From NCBI RefSeq assembly GCF_000005505.3, contig NC_016131.3, positions 32,169,001-32,233,000 of the forward strand: DNA of 64,000 nt. The letters run 5' to 3'. A program made the translations under genes and the position numbers. Positions 1-10,215 of the stretch are shown here, in pieces (within the stretch, counting starts at the first letter, position 1; every line of letters begins with the position of its first letter). The notes below the pieces were generated by a model that was given only the letters and a program-made list of their open reading frames with translations, was not told the DNA's origin and did no database searches. This DNA comes from Brachypodium distachyon. Taxonomy: Eukaryota > Streptophyta > Magnoliopsida > Poales > Poaceae.

Positions 1-744
1 CCAGATTCAGGCAATGCGACTCAAAACCGCTCCATCAAACATTTTTGAGTAGAGCCTGTAGAGTGGGTCATCTTCTGCAAGAAAATCATGAATCATCTCG
101 GCATGAGCAAGACGACCCGCTCCACGAGCTACACAAATCTCCATGTTTGTCGCGGGTTACGAAACCCCAAATATCGAGCATTATATTGAAGATTTCAGAT
201 AAGAACATATTTACAGTCCGGTTCGTCATTGTTTTTGCTCAAGTGAACTATCACATATCACAATTGCACACTTTCCTTGCTAGAATTTTAAGCTCAGTAG
301 TCCCTAATTTTAGTTGGCTGAGAATTAGAGAAACTACAAGCAACCTATAATCAATGAGCAAAACCACAATTTTAATCGAGTCGTATATGAACATTCATTT
401 GATCAATCCAAAGTTATTCTTGTGACGCAGCGGAAAAAAAAGTTATTCTTGTGATATCAATTTGCTGAGACCCATCACATCTCTAATCATATTTGAAAGA
501 AAAAAAAAGACAATTAATTAGCACCCAGTACTCACACCATTTGTCAAGAAACAAAAGGAAATATTTCAGAAAATGGAAAACCCAAGCACATATTGCTCAG
601 ACAGTCAAAGTTCTTGCCTTGTACCCATTAATTAACATGCGTTGCATGCAACAAAGGAGGATGTAAGACCTAGCTACCTAAGCAAGCAGCCATGCCAATA
701 TGCCATGGTAGGCAGGCAGAGTTCAAACAAATTCTGTTTTTTTT
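1..744. other. 3' flank of the ABCG26 gene, no gene seen
   Basis: AT-rich sequence downstream of the minus-strand transporter gene, expected to hold its 3' UTR. No exon, RNA gene or recognisable transposon was found. Open frames near 45-350 lack any family resemblance I know. Confidence 0.4.
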
Positions 745-3492
745 TCACAAGGGCATGAGGGTGATCCTCTTGAGGAGGCAGAAGTAGGCGAGGAGGCGAT
801 AGGCGACGGCCATGGCGAGCAGTATCCAGACCTCACGCATACCACCATCGAGGTCGATGGTGTCGAAGGATGGCGAGGACTGCAGCCGCTGGCACCCCGT
901 CCGGCTCCCACAGTTGTACGTGAGATGGCCATGGTACTGCGCCTTGAGCAGCAGGTTGAAGCCGTAGTGCATGAAGGACACGTACCTGAGCCACCGTATG
1001 AACTTGGGTATGTGCTGCACATAGTACCCTCCGGTGAGCAGGAACAGCATCAGCACCAGCGACGCCATCACCCCCGCCCTCTTCACGCTCAGGATCGCTG
1101 CCCCCAGGAGCTCTCCCGTTCCCTGATAAAAAATTCATTGTCATTGTCATCATCGAAAGGAAGGACAAGTTTGAGAAAAGTTGTGTACCTGGCTGGTGAA
1201 GACGATGAGTAGGGTGGCGAGGAGGGTGAGGAAGAAACATGGGACGGTGCGGCGGAGGTCGGCCATGAAGTAGAGGATGGCCATGAAGAGGACCGGGTAG
1301 ACGATGTGTGGCACAGCGTCACAGAGGGTGCTGCTGGCATAGTAGGCACTGAGCCTGTACATGTCCGCCTTGCGCTCCTTGACCAGGTACAGCTTCTCGA
1401 ACGGGAACACGTACACCGACCCGAACAGCGACGACGACGTCCAGAAGATGCAGATGTAGAAGATGAGCCCCACCTGCACCAACCTGATCATCTGACTTGT
1501 GCCATTGGCGATAGATGGATGGATGCTGGCAAGAAGTAGAAGGAATTGAATTAATTACCTGGTCTCTGAGCTGGGCCTCATTGCCGGTCTTGGACTTCCA
1601 CCAGAGCAGACCAAGCAGGAGGGCGACGCCGACAGCTTGCGCAAGCCGCATCTTATCAAGGTAGTCAGCGGAACGCTCCCGGAATGTCCGCCGCGACAGC
1701 ACCATGAACTGCTGGAACCAGTTGATGCTCCGGTCCTTGCGCATCCGGATCGCCAGCTTCAGCTGCTCCCCTGGCCTCCTCGCCACCCCCCTCACCTCCT
1801 CGCTCGCACTGGCCTTGTACTTGAGCTGGAGGTACGCGATGACCTGGGACCTGAACTCCTGCGGTGCCGGCGATCCCCGGAGCACCTCTGGGACGCTGAT
1901 GTCCTCGAGGTTCCCCGTGGCGAGGTCGAGCAGGAACTCGGCCGGGTTCATCGGGATCTCTGGTGTGAACCCCAGGGTCGCGAAGTGGCTCATGCAGTCT
2001 CGGGCCTTGCCATGGTAGATGGCATGGCCCTCAGCGATGAGCAGCAACTTGTCGAACATGTGGAACATCCGGCTCGACGGCTGGTGGATCGTTGTGATGA
2101 TGGTCCGTCGCGTTGCCGACTTGGCCAGCCGCTGTAGGATGACAATGAGTTTGCTGGCAGACGTGGAGTCCAGCCCAGAGGTGGGCTCGTCGAGGAGTAG
2201 CAGCGACGGGTCCACTAGGATCTCATACCCGATGCTCGTCCGCTTCCGCTCCCCGCCCGACACCCCGCGCAGGAACGATCCTCCGATCTTGGTGTGCCGG
2301 CACCTCTCCAGGTTCAGCTCCTCGATGATGGCATCCACCCTGTCCCGCTTCTGCTGCTTCGTCATGCGCGCCGGGAGCCTCAGGAAGGCCGCGAACACCA
2401 GCGTCTCTTCCACCGTCAGCTGTGGAAATAGCACGTCGTCCTGAGTCACAAATCCAATCCTGTTTTTTTTTTGTAACAAAAACAACAGATCAGTTTAATC
2501 TTCTAACCACCTCATTCTTACTTAACTCAATCAATCAATCAATCTACTTCAGTTCATAGTCTGAATTGCAAAAACTGTGCACAAAGTCTCATGTTTTTTG
2601 CTTGTTTATGAAGTTGGTTGATTACCTCCTCTTCAGGCAGGGGCTGTAAGGGGTGTCATTGTAGGTGATCTGGCCCTTGACGCTGCCTCCCAGCCTGCCC
2701 CCAAGTATCTTGAGCAGAGTGGTCTTTCCACTGCCAGATGGGCCCATCAGCGCCAGGATCTCACCGGGGTCAACACTGCCACCTATGCCCTTGAGGATGT
2801 GCTTGCTGCTAATGCTCCCATGGTCCACCCTCATGTGGGATGCAAAGGCCACCTTTGCAGCTGTCAGGGGGTTCTTGGGGCTCAGCTTCACCTTGTACTC
2901 CACATTCTCAAACTGCATTTTTTTTTGGCAAGCAAGGAAGATGTCTTGAGTTGTGATAAGCACCGTTAATTCATTCCATGCCATGAAGAATTTTGCATGC
3001 AAAAAGTGTTTCTTCTACTTCCTTGTGGAAATTAGCTAGCGAACTGTTGCAGCTAGTAATAGTGGGTCATGCAAACTGCCAACCACCTAACTAGTACCTT
3101 CCTATAGGCTAATCGTCTAATCAAGGATTCATAGATAACCAAAAGACTGGAAATATGCATATTTTTCATTATATTGACCAAAGAGCGTGATCGTGGTTAA
3201 TTGAGAGTACTTGTGCCCGATCTAGTGGGACAAAATTAAAATTAGCCTGATCTCTAGTGTATAGATAAGCTTCGACTTTGTCCCAGAAATAGAGAACACA
3301 TGCTACAACCACAGGGAACCGAAGAAAAAGGATAGTAGAAGATACCTTAAGGAATATAGGAAGAGGGCCATCTTTGGTTGGCCATAGATGATCCTCCTCC
3401 ACACTGGCGTCTCCATTGTGATGGGAGGAAGGGGGAGGAGGGAGGTGATCCACAATGGACAACTCCACCCTGTCCTCGCTGCTGATCTCCAT
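745..3492 (-). CDS. ABCG26: ABCG26-type half-size ABC transporter (rice ABCG15 class)
   Basis: Five exons join into a 665-residue protein: 3346-3492, 2626-2912, 1559-2459, 1189-1473 and 745-1122, all with GT-AG borders and consistent phases. I see Walker A (GPSGSGKTT, about residues 106-114), the ABC signature (VSGGERKR, about 211-218), Walker B with LLLLDEP (about 231-237), the H-loop histidine (IHQPSS, about 270), then the ABC2-type membrane domain across the last exons. Domain order NBD-TMD and the length fit an ABCG half transporter, which works as a dimer in the plasma membrane. Overall wording of the protein, especially [22 protein letters not shown] and [13 protein letters not shown], matches Arabidopsis ABCG26 and rice ABCG15 as I know them. 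Those export sporopollenin/lipidic precursors from tapetum to pollen wall and anther cuticle. The start at 3492 matches the family N-terminus (MEIS); a longer in-frame start at 3543 is less likely. Tapetal role is by homology only. Confidence 0.93.
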
Positions 3493-3626
3493 GGATCCCT
3501 CCTTGAGGGAGAGAAAGTTAGGTTGAGAGAGAAAGCCAAGCACACGGTCCTTCTCTTCTTTTTATGAACCAGTAGAAATTCTATGAGAAGAATGAGCAAC
3601 TACTAACAACCAAGAGCATGCCTACT

Positions 3627-3637
3627 TTGTTATATAT
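3627..3637 (-). promoter_or_regulatory. TATA box candidate of the ABCG26 gene
   Basis: On the minus strand CATATATAAC lies about 135 bases upstream of the ATG at 3492, a normal spacing for a plant TATA box and a 100-base leader. Inferred from sequence only. Confidence 0.45.
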
Positions 3638-3639
3638 GG

Positions 3640-6236
3640 CTTTGGTTCTTTTTACCCTGGTTTGGTGAACCACAATCTTTTCAAGGGGCTCTGGTTTGGG
3701 AGGGAACCTTCCACTCCAGAGGATAACTGTCAGTGACATTATCTGATACACTTCTATCATTTTATGACAAGACTGAGAATTAAAGAAATACTAGTAAGCG
3801 TGCAAGTTCAAGGGCACGTCCCGACTAATATTTAATCAAAACTATTACAAGCGCAAAAATAAGTTGTTGCGCACTGTAAAACTGCATAGCTCTTGTCCAA
3901 AATACCACTAAATTGGTAATATATTTTATAGAGGGAAATATTCAGAGTTCAACAGCTTTGGCACAACCGTTACAACACCTAGTGTGCAAAGTAACAGAAG
4001 GCGACATGTATGTTTCTCATATTTAAAGTTCAGCATGGATCATACTTATGAGATATCTTGCAAATTGCAACAGTGCATGAATTGATCAGCTTTGGCATCT
4101 GAAAGACAATGAATGTATTGTATTGTTATACTCAGAAATGAGCCACAAATGCCTAGAGCAGATAAGCAGTACAAATTAAAGGTCAGTAGGTCACAAGCAT
4201 AGATGATGGCCAAGTAAACATCACCCTTGTCTTTGAAGTGAGAAGGATAGTCCTTCATTTACTTACTCTTGCATAAATCCAAATAAGTGTAATTTCTGAT
4301 GCTTCGATAGTCAGCAAAGATGTTACTGTTACTGTTAGCCAACTGCAAGGAAGTGCAGCCAGCATATAGAAATGCATGACCTTACCCTCTTTCAAGATTT
4401 AGATCCAACCGCTGCCCTTCAGTGACCTTGTAAATCTCATACCTGTGTCACACAAATGAAATATTAGGCCGAGTACCACATACCAAGCCGTGGTATAAAA
4501 AAACACATAAACTTAATAGCCACTTCAGTCCACTCCCCATCTGGTCAATATTTCCATGGAGTTTTTCAGTCTCCCTCTTTGTAACAAATAGAAATGGTTT
4601 TCCTGCATGCAGAAAGTTCCACTCAGGAGCTTCTTTAACAAAACATTGGTTTTGATATCGTTCTCCAGTTTGTGGTGGCCTGTGTACCCCATGTATATCT
4701 GTTCTGTATCCCTTTTATGTTGCTTTGTTTACCAGGGCTGAACTCACGATACCCTGTGTTACGCTGTGGTTACATTTTAATGAGCCGGGGAGTCTGCCCC
4801 TATTCTTTTTAATAAATGGGCACTTGTAAGTTGTAGGCTGTACCTATTTATTAAACACATTTTGCTCCAACACAAACCTCTAGAGAAATAACTACATGGT
4901 AAAGGTTAAAGAGAGCAGAAGTTTAAAATACCATCAAATGGAAAAAAATAAAAGGAGTGCACAGCCTGCAATCAATGGGAATACAGTGCACATATAATGT
5001 GTTGCACGGACATGAATGATCTATGATCAAATATGCACTGCTCCCTTCAACTAAAATGTTACGCTCCATTCCTGTTCTACATTTCTTTTAGGGCAAAAAG
5101 GACAATTGTAACACACATAAAATGAATACAATTGAAGGATATCATCTCTTTTCCCTTCTGAAACATGATCAGAATGAGGCTACAGATAACTTCACCTGCT
5201 GAGAAAAAAAAAAGCTGGGCTCAGGATTCCTACTGCACCTGAGAAGTCTGTGGGGGCATGAACTGTATCGAAAACTACACAGGTTAATATTTACATGAAA
5301 CTGTCGGAGGAAGTCATCCTCATATATGTGTACTCACTGTTATTGTATTAAATGGGAAAATGTACAAAAGAAATTGAAAGTTAACAAAGTTACTTCGGGT
5401 AAAAAAATAAAGTTAAACTCTGGTAGGTTTAAACTAAATTTCACCAAGTAATGAATAAAAAGAAGAAGAAAAATGCAATGGTGCTCTGCCTTGCAACATT
5501 GTGCCTTTTAAACAAAGTCATGTCAAGCAAGAGAGCAGTATTCCCCTACTTGGGTACTTGTGGTAGACATGATGTTAGCTTAACATGATTTATACCATTT
5601 GCTGACATCGGGTGATTTGCGCTCTGAAGGAGACAACATTGAAAAATTACAGAACCTAATTTATCTTCAATGATTCAATCCTTGGTACAGATGTACAGTA
5701 CACATGTAGAATTATGAATTTGTAGTTGCATGAGCACAAGAATTAATCCTCACCAGGAGTGTGCGAACCACTTGCGGAAGATAACATGTTGCAACACAAA
5801 CTAAACCACTCATTTCACATGTGGAGAGCCACGATCTGCATCTCAGACAACACTGCATTGCGCGACCTCAGGTCATGGGGTTATTGGTCTTGTAGTTTGT
5901 GAGCATTGTTCACTCGCACCATCACAAGATTTCTGACTTCCAGCTGACATATAAGGACAGTAAAATTCAGAAAACTTTTGCGGTAACAATAATCATCAAT
6001 TCATTCAGTTAGCATATACAAAAATCAGTTCATCTACCGAGTAAAAGAATGGTTTAGCGGTCAAATGTCATACTATTCGTGGCACTAAACTGAAATTCAA
6101 ATCCAAGCGGTGAAGCATGCAGAGTGTTACACTTCCTGGGTTAAAACACATTTACAAACTTCCCTGAGGGACCAAGGTTAGTGTACAGTACAGGGCAGCA
6201 AACAATGATACAATCAGAGGTAATAATAGAATAGAT
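3640..6236. other. Intergenic, weak LINE-tail and exon-like scraps
   Basis: No intact gene. At about 4640-4815 the plus strand resembles the 3' tail of a grass LINE, with a TGAGCCGGGGAG-type ending followed by a T-rich stretch. At 4386-4442 (minus) there is a 57-base exon-like open stretch with good splice sites (reading YEIYKVTEGQ...). It might be a distant remnant of the sialyltransferase-like gene upstream of it, but its phase does not fit the exon ending at 6596. The rest is unremarkable AT-rich sequence. Confidence 0.3.
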
Positions 6237-6261
6237 GAGTCCCACGGACCGAATTTCGCGT

Positions 6262-6587
6262 ACAGTGTACAGGCTCGCGGTGGAGCGGCCAGCCGCGCGA
6301 GTTCGAGTCCCACGGACCGAATTTCGCGTGTCTCACCCGGGGGATTTATTCCCTTGTTGTACTGGCCTCACAGTCTCAACACTTGTTCCTTAGTGGTAAT
6401 GCAACGTGCCCGTTGCCGACAGAGTCTGTGGTGGCTCTGGGATTTTAGCGTGCATGTAATAGGTATAGATTTTAGTTCTAGCTTGCACACTAGGGGTAGG
6501 GTGTGTGAGTGTGGTGTGCGTGTGGCGTGTGTTAGTGCGTGAGTTTCAGATACTGTACTGTAATCGAGGGCCTTCACAAAAAAAGAA
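6262..6587 (+). mobile_element. SINE-like retroposon candidate with B box and poly(A)
   Basis: The segment holds a tRNA-like pol III B box (GAGTTCGAGTCC near 6298-6309) preceded by an A-box-like GGTGGAGCGG. It ends in an A run at about 6579-6585, just before the splice donor of a sialyltransferase-like exon. The 25-base string starting GAGTCCCACGGACC is present at both 6237-6261 and 6305-6329. A tRNA-derived SINE is the simplest reading. No clear target-site duplication was found, so the borders are uncertain. Confidence 0.35.
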
Positions 6588-6595
6588 CAGATTAC

Positions 6596-7458
6596 CTTAT
6601 TAACAGGTGCCTCGTTTCCTCGGAACACAGCATTGTATGCATCAATCTCATCTGAATCCTGTTTTTAAGAGATCTTCTGAGTCGCTAACAACAGCACATG
6701 TCGCAAATTGGTGTGGATGGAAAGGGGGTTTAGCTGGCAGAAAAACACTAAGCTCTTTAAACAGAGTAAGATCGTACCATTTGTCAGCGTCACTGCAGAT
6801 TTTGAAAACACATTTAACAGCAAGATTGATCTCAGTTTATAAGAAGAATGAAATCAATCTCGAACTTACAGCTGTCCTATCCTTTTAGTTGCATAATCCA
6901 GCCATCCATCAGGTCCCACATCTAAGTACTCCCTTATCAACACGGTCTTCATATTGTGGTACTGACATAATATTAGTATTAACACATCTATATACGCTGA
7001 TAAACATGTTATTTCAGAGGCCATGTGCTGACCTGTTCCCACAGAAGGATTGTTTCACGGACATCGCATTTGTATTCAGTGGTTCAAAAATCTTGAACCG
7101 GGCATTATCCTGCATAAGTCAAAAGAAATGTTATCAAACTTATCATTATTGAATCTTAATTGAGTGATATCCAATGGAGAACAGCAGTAACTGCATATGA
7201 ACATGAAGGAATACTAACCCAACTGCTGTTGGTTCCTTAAGGAAATTGAAGGACTAACTTGCAGTGGTCACCAATATCTGCTGTGAGGCCCAAGTCCCCT
7301 GGTTTCCTAAAGAAAATAGAAATTTCAGAAGCATGCTAAAATAGGAGCAAACATTAGGAAGTAAAGAAAAATTATTAGCATCTCTACTGCCAACCTGAAA
7401 TGTCCAAATGATGTGTCAACTTCCGTTTCTTGAGAAGTTTCAACCGCGCCTAACATAA
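6596..7458 (-). pseudogene. Sialyltransferase-like (GT29) gene fragment, broken
   Basis: Five consecutive minus-strand exons can be read: 7395-7458, 7219-7306, 7033-7109, 6870-6961 and 6596-6792. They give the typical plant GT29 stretch, with LTADIGDHCKLVL, then ARFKIFEPLN, NMKTVL.REYLD..PDGWLDYA.KRI, PAKPPFHP.QF and sialylmotif L as CAVVSDSEDLLKT and DEIDAYNAVFR.NEAPVN. Family members act in the Golgi on arabinogalactan or pectin glycans. Three lesions are visible. There is an in-frame TAA in exon 7219-7306 (after LVLQFP). One base is missing at the acceptor of exon 6870-6961, so the join is out of frame. There is a frameshift inside sialylmotif L near 6657-6662. No sialylmotif S is found downstream before the ABC transporter. 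An open stretch at 7768-7983 may be an upstream exon. I call it a 3'-truncated pseudogene. Confidence 0.72.
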
Positions 7459-8539
7459 CTGAGTAGGATGAGCATTTTTCCTTCACATGCCAATAACTTC
7501 CTTTTACTTAGTGGCATGGTCTTCTACAAATGGCATCCACTTCTCCCTCTACATCACAAAATTTACGCAAGAAGACAAGAAATAAAGTTGCCAAGAAATG
7601 GCATATAACAAATGGCACAGAAGCAAGCTTGGGCATGGTTCAAATTGAGGTAGTAGCTTACTCATTATCTTGCAACGTCGTGACCACACAAGTTTCCACA
7701 TTGTAAAACCATCTTGAGTAAAAATACCAGAAAGCGATCTTGCTACCACATGGAACATGCAATGATCTCAAAAAGGTACATATCCAACACAATAACATGC
7801 TCCCTCTAGTACAAAGAGCTTAGAATCCCGCCATGTCATATGAAACAACAATTGTCTGACTTGCGAATCCATGATCGAATCGACCAATTGCAAAGACTTC
7901 ATGTCTGAATTATTTATACTGCTTCTGTCAGCAGCAACGGAGAAATGATTCCTCGTTCCAATGGATATGAGTAGAACAAACACAGCTATCGCACTGCCCC
8001 CGCGTTCATTGTCCCCAGTTACCAGTCATCACATACTCTACTCGGCCAACATTTTAATGAAAAAAATTGGTCTCACACTTCTTTTTAAGCAAGCAGGATC
8101 TCAGCATTTCATTCATCCAAAGTAGATAGAAAGAGTACAAAACAGAGAGGTAATGAGGTCCAGAAGAGGCAGGCGACCCAATTGCTAGGCAATCGAGCTA
8201 GGAACAAGGAAAAGTAGTTTTTTTTTCGTTGCTCCTGAAGGGATTATCTTTTACTAATCAGCTACATTCTAGATTTCAAAATAAAGGAATAAGAACATAC
8301 AAAATGGTCACGACACTACCTTAGGTTGGCATGGTTGGTCCCTCCTCCTTTTCTCCAGGCTTGGGACCGGCTATGCAACATGAGTATGACCTCATAATAG
8401 CATAGGCGGAGTTACCCACCCAACCCTCCTAATAAATAATAAAAAAACAAAATGCACAGTTCTTGAAATTTGAGTAAAGTAACCTAGCAAGCAACCAAAA
8501 ATTAGATTCACCACTAGCAAGGGCAAAGCAAGGATTTAC
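7459..8539. other. Intergenic or old intron, with LINE-tail-like scrap
   Basis: AT-rich. A minus-strand open stretch at 7768-7983 could be an eroded exon of the adjacent GT29 pseudogene. At about 8085-8220 the minus strand looks like a LINE 3' tail (GGATGAATGAAATGCTGAG). Nothing else recognised. Confidence 0.3.
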
Positions 8540-9365
8540 TTGGTTTTGAGGGAGATCAAAATTTGCTCTCCTCCACTAGCAAGTACTGCCTTGTCTTTCC
8601 ATGGCTATAATTTAGGCAAGGTAAAAAGTTTCCTCGATTTCGAGGGAGAAACAAATTGACTCTCCTTCACTAGCAAGGATCGTCTTGCCCTTTAGGTAGA
8701 GTGACTAAATTATGCTATCTTTAACTAATAAGGATTGCCTACAAGGCCCTTGTGTCATCAAACCAAAGATTCTCTCCATTTGGAGGGAAATAAAAATTGC
8801 CCCACTTCAGTAACAACGATTGCGTTTCCTTGCATAGATTTTTGATAAGTGAGCAAGACGATCCTTAATTTTGAGAGAGAGCAACATTGCTCTGCTCCAC
8901 TAGCAATGATCGCCTTGCCCGTTGAGTAGCCTTAAATGAGCAAGGATTTCTTTGATTTTGAGGGAGAGCCAAATTGGCTCTCCTCCAAAGCAAACGCCTT
9001 GCCCTTTGCCTAGCATTTTGTGCACAATGACGAAGGAGATCCTTGATTTTGAGGGAGCAAGATTTGCTCTCCTGCACTAACAAGGATCGCCCTGCCCCTT
9101 GAGTAGCTTAGAGTGAGCAAGGATTTACTTGATTTTGAGGGAGAGCCGGATTGGCTCTCCCTCACTAGCAAGGATCACCTTGCCCTTTGCATAGCCTTTT
9201 GCGTGAAGTGAGCAAGGCGACCTTTGATTTTGAGGGAGAGCATAATATACTCTCCTCCACTAGCAAGGATCGCCTTGCTCGGTAGCTTGTAATGAGAAAG
9301 GATTTCCTTGATTTTGAGGGAGGGCCAAATTGGCTCTCCTCCAATAGCAAGGATTACCTAGCCAT
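8540..9365. repeat. Tandem array of about 88-bp palindrome-bearing monomers
   Basis: Monomers begin with ATTTTGAGGGAGAGC at about 8866, 8954, 9043, 9131, 9227 and 9311, with more diverged ones before. Two monomer types alternate, so the higher-order period is about 177-184 bases. Each monomer carries a palindrome around GAGAGC..GCTCTC (best example at 8964-8982, 9-base arms around one base) and another of the form GCAAGG-4 nt-CCTTGC. The spacing resembles a satellite-like higher-order repeat. Function unknown. Confidence 0.8.
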
Positions 9366-9419
9366 AATTTGCTCCAAGTTCAATAAGTATTGTATTGTAT
9401 TGCCTTGCGTCTTTACAGG

Positions 9420-10215
9420 CGAGCAAGGATATATTCTCCCTTGTATTGTCTTACTTTTCGGCAAAGTGAGCAACAATCTTATTGCCCCCTTGAGTTGCCT
9501 TACTTTTGGGCAAATAGCGCAAGAATTTACTTGCTTTTGAGGGAGAGAAATTAATTTGATTTCCACAAGGAAAGATCTCCTTGCGACTTGCCTAGCCACA
9601 CTTATGTGCATGTGCAGTTGTGCACAACAGCACAAGAATTTCCTTGTTCCAGTGGAGAATTAATCCTCCATGAGCAAGAATCATCTTGCCACATGTATTG
9701 CCTTATTATTCAGCAAAGTGAGCTGTGAGCAACGATATATCTTATTGCCCCTTGAATTGCCTTACTTTTGAGCAAATAGAGCAAGAATTTACTTGCTGTT
9801 GAGGGAGAGCAAATTTGATCTCCACAAGCATGAAGCAAGGATCTCCTTGCAACTTGCCTCCACACTTTTGTGCATGTGCACAAGGATTTTCTTGTTCATA
9901 TGGAAAAATAATCCTCCGCAAGCAAGAATCGTCTTACCAATTGTATTGCCTTCGTTTTCGACAAAGTGAGCAAACAGTTTTATTGCCCCTGCCTTAGTTT
10001 TGGGCAAATAGCGCAAGAGTTAACTTGCTTTTGAGAGAGACCAAATTTGATCTCCAAAAGCAAGGATCTCCTTGCGGCTTGCCTAGCCACACTTTTGTGC
10101 ATGTGCACAAGAGTTTCCTTGTTACTGTGGAGAATCAATCCTCCGTGAGCAAGAATCATCTTACCACTTGTCTAGGCATACTTTTGGGCAAAGTGTGCAA
10201 TTACTTTGTTGAGTG
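9420..10215. repeat. Second array, 230-270 bp units of the same palindromic modules
   Basis: Units start near 9510, 9780 and 10012 (GCAAGAATTTACTTGC and variants). Each contains several short inverted repeats: CAAGGATCTCCTTG, a GTGCATGTGCAC core, and GCAAGAATCATCTTGC. The modules are shared with the adjacent 88-bp array but sit in a longer unit. No coding potential. Confidence 0.7.

Noticed and set aside
1..350. Plus-strand 101-residue frame or a minus-strand RNase H-like scrap at the left edge
   Set aside because: The minus reading shows a few suggestive words but changes frame and lacks any diagnostic motif.
4386..4442. Exon of the sialyltransferase-like gene (YEIYKVTEG...)
   Set aside because: Splice sites are good but the phase does not fit the exon ending at 6596 and the residue match to the family is weak. 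Kept only as a note.
6262..6340. Functional tRNA gene
   Set aside because: Only B-box-like and A-box-like motifs are present; no cloverleaf with acceptor stem can be built by eye.
8540..10215. CRISPR-like array
   Set aside because: Spacers are themselves repeated and related, units are 88-270 bases, and the sequence is plant nuclear DNA.
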